A DNA stretch of 5,791 nt from positions 1-5,791 of the forward strand of contig JABMRP010001055.1 in the NCBI GenBank assembly GCA_013202535.1. The letters run 5' to 3'. This document shows, in pieces, positions 1 to 5,690 of the stretch. This DNA comes from Planctomycetota bacterium. GTDB lineage: Bacteria > Planctomycetota > Planctomycetia > Pirellulales > Thermoguttaceae. The notes beneath the pieces are model-generated. The model was not told the DNA's origin, made no database searches, and saw only the letters and a program-made list of their open reading frames with translations. Position numbers and translations under genes: made by a program. Each line of letters opens with the position of its first letter. The stretch's first letter is position 1.

Positions 1-129
1 GAGAAAAGGTGTCAGGAACCGTTTCGGGCTTTCGTGACACCCTTTCTTCCCGACGGCTATTGGATCGACGGCGCCCGGTGCTACATCAACCGCCAGGGCG
101 ACGTCGTCCACCTCTACCGGCGCGACTGA
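1..129 (+). CDS. Possible C-terminal end of an unidentified gene (42 codons, truncated by the window edge)
   Basis: Frame 1 is open from the first base to a TGA at 127-129. It has no ATG, so if real it is the tail of a gene starting left of the window. The last part reads like protein (YWIDGARCYINRQGDVVHLY), with a plausible aromatic and hydrophobic pattern. I recognise no family. Against it, the first 46 bases coincide with a REP-like inverted repeat, which is usually intergenic, and other frames are also open here, as is common in GC-rich DNA. If real, its stop lies 104 bases before hemB. Confidence 0.25.
   Translation, partial: EKRCQEPFRAFVTPFLPDGYWIDGARCYINRQGDVVHLYRRD
3..46. repeat. REP-like inverted repeat (AAAAGGTGTCAGG type)
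   Basis: The arms are GAAAAGGTGTCA (3-14) and TGACACCCTTTC (35-46). They are reverse complements with one mismatch in 12 and enclose a 20-base loop. The core AAAAGGTGTCAGG (4-16) recurs with one change at 5609-5621, in the same orientation. From memory, sequences of this type are dispersed between genes in Pirellulales planctomycetes; I could not check copy number. Confidence 0.5.
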
Positions 130-233
130 GACGGCAGCGGTACTGGCAACCCGTTGAAGAAGTGCGTACACTTGAAACAGGGGTGCCCAGCCACCAAGAA
201 CCCCGTTTCCACATCGAGAGAACGCGAACCGTC

Positions 234-1250
234 ATGTCCGATCATCACTTGCCCGCCCATCCCGGCTTTCCCGCCACGCGACTTCGCCGCTTGCGCCAGC
301 ATCCGGGCGTTCGCTCCCTGGTGCGGCGAACCCGCTTGTCGCCGGCCCATCTGATCTTGCCACTGTTTGCCCGAGCCGGCAAGAACTTTCGCCGGGAGAT
401 TCCCTCGATGCCGGGCCATTTTCAGCTCTCGCCCGACCTGCTGGTCGAGCCCATCAGTCAGGCCGCCGAACTGGGACTCGGCGGCGTTATCCTCTTCGGC
501 ATCCCCGAGGAAAAAGACGCGATCGGCAGCGACGCCATGAGCGACGACGGCATTGTGCAGCAGGCGGTGCGCGTGGCCAAGCAGACGGCTCCCGAGCTAC
601 TGGTCATAACCGACGTCTGCTGCTGCGAGTATACCGATCACGGCCATTGCGGCATTCTCGGCGATACGACCGGGCGGACCGACGTCGACAACGATGCCAC
701 GCTCGAACTGCTGGCCCGGCAGGCGGTCAGCCACGCCCGGGCCGGTGCCGACATGGTGGCTCCCAGCGGCATGATGGACGGTATGGTCGGCGCCATTCGC
801 CGCGGGCTGGACGGGGCCGATTTTTCACATCTCCCCATCATGAGTTACGCGGCCAAGTATGCCAGCGCCTTTTACGGTCCGTTTCGCGAGGCGGCCGAGA
901 GCACGCCCCAGGCCGGCAATCGCCGCGGTTACCAGATGGATCCGGCCGCCGCGGCCGAGCAAGCGCTTCGCGAAGTCCAACTCGATCTGGACGAAGGGGC
1001 CGATCTGGTCATGGTCAAGCCGGCGCTGGCCTATCTCGACATCATCCGCATGGTCGCCGAGCGAATGCCCGGCGTTCCCCTGGCCGCCTACAACGTCTCG
1101 GGCGAATACAGCATGGTCAAGGCGGCCGCCGAGCGGGGGTGGATCGACGAGCGGGCCGTGGCCATCGAATCGCTTACCGCCATGCACCGGGCCGGCGCCG
1201 ATATCATTCTCACCTACTGGGCCGCCGACGTGGCCCGATGGCTGGCATGA
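234..1250 (+). CDS. hemB: Delta-aminolevulinic acid dehydratase (porphobilinogen synthase), zinc-dependent type
   Basis: This cytosolic enzyme condenses two 5-aminolevulinate molecules into porphobilinogen, the first common pyrrole of haem and other tetrapyrroles. The 338-residue length is normal for the family. The zinc-site motif DVCCCEYTDHGHCG spans residues 127-140, with C129, C131 and C139 as the expected zinc ligands. The two active-site lysines are K208 (in SYAAKYASAFYGPFR) and the Schiff-base K262 (in MVKPA). The N-terminal RRLRQHPGVRSLVRRTRLSP segment is typical. I chose ATG 234 because the protein then begins where HemB proteins usually begin. The frame is open back to position 9, but that extension reads unlike HemB. 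The ribosome site is weak: GAGAGAA at 216-222, 11 bases from the ATG. An extra cysteine, C130, sits between two ligands. The gene appears to stand alone; no haem-pathway neighbour is visible. Confidence 0.96.
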   Translation: MSDHHLPAHPGFPATRLRRLRQHPGVRSLVRRTRLSPAHLILPLFARAGKNFRREIPSMPGHFQLSPDLLVEPISQAAELGLGGVILFGIPEEKDAIGSDAMSDDGIVQQAVRVAKQTAPELLVITDVCCCEYTDHGHCGILGDTTGRTDVDNDATLELLARQAVSHARAGADMVAPSGMMDGMVGAIRRGLDGADFSHLPIMSYAAKYASAFYGPFREAAESTPQAGNRRGYQMDPAAAAEQALREVQLDLDEGADLVMVKPALAYLDIIRMVAERMPGVPLAAYNVSGEYSMVKAAAERGWIDERAVAIESLTAMHRAGADIILTYWAADVARWLA

Positions 1251-1263
1251 TCTCGGTTCGCTC

Positions 1264-1292
1264 TTTACACCAGCGGCCCAATGGCTCAGAAT
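1264..1292 (+). promoter_or_regulatory. Candidate sigma-70-type promoter for greA
   Basis: A -35-like TTTACA (1264-1269, five of six consensus bases) lies 17 bases from a -10-like CAGAAT (1287-1292, four of six). Transcription would start near 1299, about 80 bases ahead of the greA ATG and just before the hairpin at 1320-1348. This comes from consensus matching only; planctomycete promoters are poorly defined. Confidence 0.4.
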
Positions 1293-1319
1293 GACCGTCT
1301 GATCCAAACCCTACCGAAC

Positions 1320-1353
1320 GCGACTGCCCCCTCTGGCGGGGTGGTCGCCTTTT
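1320..1353 (+). terminator. Intrinsic terminator-like hairpin between hemB and greA (possible greA leader attenuator)
   Basis: Arm GCGACTGCCCC (1320-1330) pairs with GGGGTGGTCGC (1338-1348) over 11 bp with two G-U wobbles and a 7-base loop. CTTTT (1349-1353) follows directly. This is the form of a rho-independent terminator. It lies 70 bases after the hemB stop and 26 bases before the greA start. It could end hemB transcripts. If the promoter at 1264-1292 is used, it would instead interrupt the greA leader after roughly 55 nucleotides. Confidence 0.6.
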
Positions 1354-1379
1354 GCTTCACGATGGCGGGAGAATAAGCC

Positions 1380-1859
1380 ATGTCAGACCGCATCCCCATG
1401 ACGCGCAAGGGCTACGATAAGCTGAAAGCCGAAATGGAGCACCTCGATACCGTCGAGATGCCCATCATTCTCGAACGACTCGCCATCGCCCGGGGCGAGG
1501 GCGATCTGAGCGAAAACGCCGAGTATCACGGCGCGCGGGAAAGCCAAGGCATGCTCCAGGCCAAGATCAACCTCCTCCGCGACAAGCTCTCCCGGGCCGC
1601 GCTGATCGATCTCTCGAAAATCAACACCGAGGAGGTCTCCTTCGGTGTGACCGTGAAGGTGAAGGATCTGGGATTCGACGACGAGGAAGAATTCACGCTG
1701 GTCGGTGCCGGAGAAGAAGACTATGACACGGGCAAGATTCTCGTGACCAGTCCTTTGGCCCAGGGCCTAATGGGCAAGAAAGTGGGCGAGACGGCCGAAA
1801 TCGAAGTACCCCAGGGCACGTTGCGATTCGAGATCCTCGAAATTCGTGTCGATGAATAA
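1380..1859 (+). CDS. greA: Transcription elongation factor GreA
   Basis: GreA binds the secondary channel of RNA polymerase and stimulates cleavage of backtracked transcripts so that stalled elongation resumes. The 159-residue length is standard. Residues 1-77 form the antiparallel coiled coil. Its tip carries GEGDLSENAEYHGARE, where D42 and E45 match the acidic pair (D41 and E44 of Escherichia coli GreA) that positions the catalytic magnesium. Residues from about 83 to the end form the FKBP-like domain, including the typical SPLAQGLMGKKVGE and a final FEILEIRV strand. The start is supported by GGGAG (1367-1371), 8 bases before ATG 1380. The gene appears monocistronic: a terminator-like hairpin precedes it, a stem-loop follows the stop, and 281 bases separate it from the next gene. 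Confidence 0.97.
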   Translation: MSDRIPMTRKGYDKLKAEMEHLDTVEMPIILERLAIARGEGDLSENAEYHGARESQGMLQAKINLLRDKLSRAALIDLSKINTEEVSFGVTVKVKDLGFDDEEEFTLVGAGEEDYDTGKILVTSPLAQGLMGKKVGETAEIEVPQGTLRFEILEIRVDE

Positions 1860-1861
1860 AG

Positions 1862-1888
1862 GGTGAGCCGATGCGATCCATGCTCACC
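1862..1888 (+). terminator. Stem-loop immediately after greA (weak terminator candidate)
   Basis: GGTGAGC (1862-1868) is the exact reverse complement of GCTCACC (1882-1888). Inside, ATG (1871-1873) pairs with CAT (1879-1881) across a two-base bulge, leaving a 5-base loop. It begins two bases after the greA stop codon. No T-tract follows on the + strand, so it may stabilise the 3' end rather than terminate by itself. Confidence 0.35.
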
Positions 1889-1960
1889 GCAAATCCCTAA
1901 GTCACCCTATGCTGTGTAGACGCCTTATTTTGCCAGGCCGTGAAGCCCCACAGCGGGGAA

Positions 1961-1988
1961 GGTAATGAGCAGGTAATCGCGGCGTAAT
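1961..1988 (+). repeat. Three GTAAT repeats with 11-base spacing
   Basis: GGTAAT (1961-1966), GGTAAT (1972-1977) and CGTAAT (1983-1988) recur every 11 bases, about one helical turn, so all three would face the same side of the DNA. They lie 39 bases upstream of the promoter candidate for the E1 operon. This could be a multi-site regulator binding region; the units are short enough that chance is possible. Confidence 0.25.
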
Positions 1989-2024
1989 CATTCCGTTGGG
2001 TCGCGTCGGCGAAGGTCTCCTCGG

Positions 2025-2037
2025 GGATGACTCATCC
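2025..2037. promoter_or_regulatory. Perfect 13-base palindrome overlapping a -35 element (operator candidate)
   Basis: GGATGA (2025-2030) and TCATCC (2032-2037) are exact reverse complements around a central C. The palindrome covers the -35-like hexamer at 2027-2032, a position where a bound dimeric repressor would block transcription of the E1 operon. I cannot name the regulator. Confidence 0.3.
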
Positions 2038-2055
2038 AGTGAATACCAGTACAAT
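2027..2055 (+). promoter_or_regulatory. Candidate promoter of the E1 / lipoyl-ketosynthase operon
   Basis: ATGACT (2027-2032, four of six -35 bases) and TACAAT (2050-2055, five of six -10 bases) are separated by 17 bases. Transcription would begin near 2062, giving a leader of about 80 bases before TTG 2141. No better-spaced pair was found in 1860-2140. Confidence 0.4.
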
Positions 2056-2081
2056 GCGCGACCGATTCAAGGGCTGATCTT

Positions 2082-2092
2082 CGCATCATGCG
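2082..2092. promoter_or_regulatory. Short palindrome in the E1 operon leader
   Basis: CGCAT (2082-2086) and ATGCG (2088-2092) mirror each other around one C. The half-site ATGCGC also occurs at 2054-2059, overlapping the -10 element, and again at 2088-2093. It may be a second regulator site, but it is too small to assign a role. Confidence 0.2.
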
Positions 2093-2127
2093 CAGGTTGG
2101 CTAGTGTTTTGGAACTTCCCATTTTTC

Positions 2128-2143
2128 GAGGTGTGTTCCGTTG
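2128..2143 (+). promoter_or_regulatory. Ribosome binding site selecting a TTG start for the E1 gene
   Basis: GAGGTG (2128-2133) lies 7 bases before TTG 2141, which is good Shine-Dalgarno spacing. The first codons, with no ATG or GTG in frame just upstream, make TTG the best-supported start. Conserved E1 sequence begins about 25 residues later, so no domain is lost. Confidence 0.65.
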
Positions 2144-4156
2144 ATCCAGTCGTCCGCCGAAATCCCGGCTTCCGCCGTTGTCCAGTTTCCGGAGAAACTC
2201 TCGCTCGAAGCGTTGCTTCCGGTGGCCTATCGCACGATGGTCCGCTCGCGTCGCATCGAGGCGCGGCTGCTGGAATTGTTTCAGAAGGGGTACGTCAAGG
2301 GGACGGTGACCCAAAGCAACGGCAACGAGGCCACGGCGGTGGGGATGGCCCTGCCTCTGCGTCCCGGACGGGATATCGTCTCGTTTCTGCACCGCGATTT
2401 CGCCTCCCATCTGCTGTTCGGCGCGACCCCCTATCAGTTGGTATGCCAGTATATGGCCAATGCCGACAGCCTGACCCATGGGCGCGAAGGCAACTGCCAC
2501 CATGGCGACGCCCGTAACCGGCGACTGCCGATGATGAGCCACTTGGGCAAGATGCTGAGTCTGGTGGTCGGCGGCGCCTGGGCGGCTCGATGCAGCGGCG
2601 AGAAGGTCTTCGGATTGGCGGTGGTCGGCGACGGCGGCAGTAGCACGGGCGAGTTTCACGAGGCGCTGAACATCGCTTCGGTGCGCCGCTCGCCGGTGCT
2701 GTTTGTGGTACAGAACAACGGCCTCTCGTTTTCCACGCCGACCAGCGCCCAATACCGTTGCGAGAATCTCTCCGACCGGGCCGCCGGTTACGGCATCACG
2801 GGACGCACGATCGACGGCACCGACGTTTGGGAGGTCTACACGGCCGTCTGGGACGCCCTGGCCGCCATGGCCGAGGACCCGGCGCCGGCAATCCTTGAGT
2901 GCCGCACCGTGCGTCTGGTGGGACACGCCGCCTACGACAAGGCCGACTACGTCAGCGACGAACAAATGGCCCAGTGGCAACAGCGCGACCCGCTGCCCAA
3001 GACCCGCGCGCGGCTGCTGGAGGCCTGCTCGGTTTCCGAGGACGAGGTTGCCGCCTGGGAGCAGGAGATCGAAGAGGAAGTCAGCGAGGTGATCGCCCGG
3101 GCCGTGCCGGTTGCTCGGCCCGATCCGGTCGTGCGTCGCGGCGACGTGTATGCCTCGTCCTCGCCGGCGCCCGTCAAGCCGTTCCAGGCCAAGCGACTGA
3201 AGAACGGCGAGGCGGTCAACCGGGCGCTCGACTCGATTCTGACCGACCACCCGCGGGCGTTTCTCGTCGGGCTCGACGTCGGCACCTACGGATCGGCATT
3301 CAAGACCTGCAAGGGGCTCATCGACCGGCACGGTCCCCAGCGCGTGGTCGACATGCCCTTGTGCGAGTCGGGACTGGTCGGATTCTGTCTGGGTGCATCG
3401 CAAGTGGGCGGTCTTCCGATCATGGAATTCCAGTTCGCCGATTTTTCGACCGAGGCGGTCACCCAACTGGGCCTCAACGCGGGTACGTGGCACTTTCGCT
3501 CGGGTTGCGACGCGCCGCTGCTGATGCGGCTTCCCTGTGGCGGCGGGCTGACGATGGGCGCCTTTCATTCGGGTGAATACGAAGGGTTGTGGGGCCGGTT
3601 CCCCGGGCTGAAGCTTCTCTACCCGGCCACGGCACAGGAAACCTACGAGGCGCTGATCGCCGGTTTCGCCGATCGCAACCCGTGCCTGGTCTTCGAGCAC
3701 AAGCTGCTCTACTGGAGCAAGAGCGGCCCGGTCGATTTCGACGGCGACGTGCGCTCGGTCTGGAGATCGCGCCGCTACACCGAGGGCGAGGACGTGACGA
3801 TCGTGGCCACCGGTGCAATGGTTCACGAGGCGACCGCGGCGGCGGCTCGCAGCAAGTACTCCGTCGAGGTGTGGAATCCGTTCGTATTGCAGCCGCTGGA
3901 TCTCGACCCGATCATCGACTCGGTGGAGAAGACCTCGCGGCTGCTGGTGGTACAGGAATGCGGCGAGTCGGGCGGTTTGGGCAATCGGATCATCTCGCAG
4001 GTTCTCCGTCACGGCCGGGCCACGTTGAAATGTCCGGCGCAGTTGTTGGCCGCGCCCGACCTGCCGGTCCCCTTTGCCCCCGAACTGGAAACCTACTGCC
4101 GGCCCAACGCCGACAAGATCCTGGCAACCGTTGAGAGAATGATCGGAGAGAGGTGA
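2141..4156 (+). CDS. Fused E1 alpha-beta 2-oxoacid dehydrogenase, branched-chain type, thiamine diphosphate-dependent
   Basis: E1 decarboxylates a 2-oxoacid and transfers the acyl group to a lipoyl arm (reductive acylation). Residues 25-340 resemble E1 alpha. The thiamine diphosphate motif GDG-X26-NN runs from G163 to N193 and is followed by GLSFSTPTSAQY, close to the STPTSEQY of branched-chain E1 alpha; H262 (RLVGH) matches the active-site histidine. After a Pro/Ser-rich linker, residues 351-671 resemble E1 beta, with E409 (PLCESG), which should contact the cofactor pyrimidine, and H476 (FHS). The usual GEDVG reads GLDVG; its effect is unknown. Alpha and beta are normally separate proteins of about 330-400 residues; here they form one 671-residue chain. 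The stop overlaps the next gene by one base, implying coupled translation. A branched-chain substrate is inferred from similarity; pyruvate or another 2-oxoacid remains possible. Confidence 0.93.
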   Translation: MIQSSAEIPASAVVQFPEKLSLEALLPVAYRTMVRSRRIEARLLELFQKGYVKGTVTQSNGNEATAVGMALPLRPGRDIVSFLHRDFASHLLFGATPYQLVCQYMANADSLTHGREGNCHHGDARNRRLPMMSHLGKMLSLVVGGAWAARCSGEKVFGLAVVGDGGSSTGEFHEALNIASVRRSPVLFVVQNNGLSFSTPTSAQYRCENLSDRAAGYGITGRTIDGTDVWEVYTAVWDALAAMAEDPAPAILECRTVRLVGHAAYDKADYVSDEQMAQWQQRDPLPKTRARLLEACSVSEDEVAAWEQEIEEEVSEVIARAVPVARPDPVVRRGDVYASSSPAPVKPFQAKRLKNGEAVNRALDSILTDHPRAFLVGLDVGTYGSAFKTCKGLIDRHGPQRVVDMPLCESGLVGFCLGASQVGGLPIMEFQFADFSTEAVTQLGLNAGTWHFRSGCDAPLLMRLPCGGGLTMGAFHSGEYEGLWGRFPGLKLLYPATAQETYEALIAGFADRNPCLVFEHKLLYWSKSGPVDFDGDVRSVWRSRRYTEGEDVTIVATGAMVHEATAAAARSKYSVEVWNPFVLQPLDLDPIIDSVEKTSRLLVVQECGESGGLGNRIISQVLRHGRATLKCPAQLLAAPDLPVPFAPELETYCRPNADKILATVERMIGER

Positions 4157-5475
4157 TGGACGGCAACAGTTTTCGCATGTCGCTCTACCTGCCCGCCCAA
4201 GGCGCTTCGGAAACCGAAGCGACGGTGATCGAGTGGTATCTGGCCGAAGGCGACCGCTTCGACAAAGGGCAGGCACTGGCACAAATCGACAGCGCCAAGG
4301 CGGTCTTCGACTTCGAGGCCCCGTGCGACGGCCTCGTGATCCGGTTGCTGCATCTCGAGGGCGAAACGATCTCGTTCTCCGATCCGGTCATGGAAATCGA
4401 GACCTCCGATCCGGCGATGAAGGATTGGATTCCTCCGGCCGCCGAAGCCGACGAGATCCCTTTACCCCCACCCGTCTCGGCGCCCGTCCGGACGGCCGCC
4501 GACGTCGAGCAGGGGACGGTCATTTTGGGGATCGGCGGCTACCTGCCGCAGCGCGTCGTGACCAACGCCGAACTGGCCAACTCCTTTCCCGGCATCTCCG
4601 AGGAGTACGTCGAACAAGTGACCGGCGTGCGCTGCCGGCATTGGGCCTCCCATGAAGAGAAACCCTCGGACATGGCCTACGCCGCCTCGCTGGAGGCGAT
4701 CCGCAACTCGGGCATCTCGACCGGCGACATCGACGCGGTGATCCTTTCGACCACCACGCCCGACTTCGCCATGCCCTCGACCTCCTGCGTGTTGCAGGAT
4801 CGGCTCAACTTGTGCAACGTGCCGTCCTTCGACCTCAACGCCGCATGCTCCGGTTGGCTCTACGCCGTCTCGATGGCCCGGGGGATGATCCTCTCGGGGT
4901 TGGCCCGAAACGTGTTGGCCGTCGGGGCCGACATGCAGTCGCGGCTCCTGGACCGGTCGGACCGCAATACGTGCTTCATCTTCGGCGACGGAGCCGGAGC
5001 GGCGATCATCTCGGCGGGAAATACGGGACACCGCATCCGTCAGATCATTTTGGGCGCCGATTCGCGAGGCCTGCGCATGGCCCGGCGCGAGGAGCCCGGT
5101 TACCTCGTGGCCAACGGGCATGGCTCGGCCGATCCGTGGATCCGCGTCGACGGCCCGGCCCTGTTCCGCCTGGCCACCGAGAGCTTCGCCATGCTCGTTC
5201 GCGACTGTCTGGTCAAGACCGGGTGGAAGGCCGACGACACACGTTGGGTCGTTCCCCACCAGGCCAACGGGCGTATCCTCAAGGCGGCGGCCAAGCGAAG
5301 CGGCGTGTCGTTCGACCGCTACTATCTCAACGTCGATCGGGTCGGCAACACGTCCAGCGCCAGCATCCCCATCGCGCTGACCGAGTTGGAGGAAAGCCTC
5401 CACCCGGGCGATAAGATCGTGCTCTGCTCGGTCGGTGCCGGCGTAACCACGGCCGCCATTTCGGTCGAGTGGTAG
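4156..5475 (+). CDS. Lipoyl domain fused to beta-ketoacyl-ACP synthase III (FabH-type)
   Basis: This 439-residue protein has two parts. Residues 7-82 form a lipoyl domain with acceptor lysine K48 in DSAKAVFDFEAP; no biotin-type MKM motif is present. Residues 83-120 are an Ala/Pro/Glu-rich linker like the swinging linkers of E2. Residues 121-439 are a full-length ketosynthase III: nucleophile C231 (NAACSGW), H368 (VPHQAN), N398 (GNTSSAS) and GDGAGAA from G277. The His-Asn spacing of 30 equals that of E. coli FabH. FabH condenses an acyl primer with malonyl-ACP to start fatty acid chains. No E2 acyltransferase domain (HxxxDG) or subunit-binding domain is present. I infer that E1, encoded immediately upstream, acylates K48-lipoyl and that C231 takes the acyl group directly. 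ATG 4156 overlaps the E1 stop (TGATG) and follows GGAGAGAGG; GTG 4153 is a less likely start. Domain calls are firm; the coupled reaction is inferred. Confidence 0.92.
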   Translation: MDGNSFRMSLYLPAQGASETEATVIEWYLAEGDRFDKGQALAQIDSAKAVFDFEAPCDGLVIRLLHLEGETISFSDPVMEIETSDPAMKDWIPPAAEADEIPLPPPVSAPVRTAADVEQGTVILGIGGYLPQRVVTNAELANSFPGISEEYVEQVTGVRCRHWASHEEKPSDMAYAASLEAIRNSGISTGDIDAVILSTTTPDFAMPSTSCVLQDRLNLCNVPSFDLNAACSGWLYAVSMARGMILSGLARNVLAVGADMQSRLLDRSDRNTCFIFGDGAGAAIISAGNTGHRIRQIILGADSRGLRMARREEPGYLVANGHGSADPWIRVDGPALFRLATESFAMLVRDCLVKTGWKADDTRWVVPHQANGRILKAAAKRSGVSFDRYYLNVDRVGNTSSASIPIALTELEESLHPGDKIVLCSVGAGVTTAAISVEW

Positions 5476-5511
5476 TGGCTGCGTTCGAGCTCGGGGGCTG
5501 TTGACTTAGTA

Positions 5512-5531
5512 ACCCGAAGCGTCAGCGAGGG
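5512..5531. repeat. REP-like motif ACCCGAAGCGTCAGCGAGGG
   Basis: This 20-base sequence lies 36 bases after the operon stop. CCC/GGG ends and a GC-GTCA-GC core can fold into a small interrupted hairpin. I remember nearly identical sequences dispersed between genes of Pirellulales planctomycetes, but could not verify this here. Only one copy is in the window. Confidence 0.4.
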
Positions 5532-5550
5532 CAAAAGGCTGCCTCGCGGG

Positions 5551-5583
5551 TGCCTGGTGGTCGAGCGTAGCGAGCCCCCAGCA
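5551..5583. repeat. Imperfect hairpin in the downstream repeat region
   Basis: TGCCTGGTGGTCG (5551-5563) pairs imperfectly with CGAGCCCCCAGCA (5571-5583): TCG with CGA, then GG and TGG with CC and CCA, with small bulges. The loop is AGCGTAG. It may be part of the same REP-like element as the motif at 5512-5531. Confidence 0.35.
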
Positions 5584-5619
5584 TGCGGCGAACTGGGGCT
5601 CCCTGGACAAAAGGTGACA

Positions 5620-5687
5620 GGCCTTGTTTTTTGTTTCTTGAGGCAAGGACAGACCGCTTTGTTGCCCAAGAAACAAAAAACAAGGCC
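5620..5687. repeat. Perfect 21-bp inverted repeat with 26-base loop
   Basis: Arm 5620-5640 (starting GGCCTTGTTTTTTG) is the exact reverse complement of 5667-5687 (ending CAAAAAACAAGGCC). Inside, GGCAA (5642-5646) pairs with TTGCC (5662-5666) after a one-base bulge, so the stem reaches about 26 bp. The arms are A/T-rich in the middle and G/C-rich at the outer end, unlike the surrounding DNA. Neither strand has a T-tract after the stem, so it is not a textbook terminator. It is preceded by AAAAGGTGACAGG and followed three bases later by the tandem array. Confidence 0.95.
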
Positions 5688-5690
5688 CGA

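Noticed and set aside
172..200. hemB promoter from TTGAAA (172-177)
   Set aside because: At 17-base spacing the -10 position reads CAAGAA, a poor match, and no alternative spacing gave a convincing partner.
9..233. N-terminal extension of HemB back to position 9
   Set aside because: The extra 75 residues are Arg/Pro-rich and unlike HemB, and they run through a REP-like inverted repeat. ATG 234 gives the normal protein length.
4153..4155. GTG as the start of the lipoyl-ketosynthase gene
   Set aside because: It lies within the AGGTG that continues the ribosome-binding purines. ATG 4156 is directly next to it in frame and forms the common TGATG overlap. The choice changes the protein by only one residue.
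1988..4282. A 764-codon open frame on the - strand, antisense to the whole E1 gene
   Set aside because: Its translation is rich in Arg, Gly, His and Gln with no recognisable domain. It lies opposite a clearly conserved enzyme. Long antisense frames are expected where GC-rich third positions remove stop codons.
4156..4401. Biotin carboxyl carrier domain
   Set aside because: The acceptor site is DSAKA, as in lipoyl domains. The MKM of biotin domains is absent, and the neighbouring E1 needs a lipoyl partner.
4462..5403. A 313-codon open frame on the - strand opposite the ketosynthase domain
   Set aside because: It has the same cause as the E1 shadow: low-complexity composition, no domain, and full overlap with a conserved gene.
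5620..5687. Classical rho-independent terminator of the operon
   Set aside because: The long stem is not followed by a T-tract on either strand; the T-rich part lies inside the arm. It may still impede transcription, but I did not call it a terminator.
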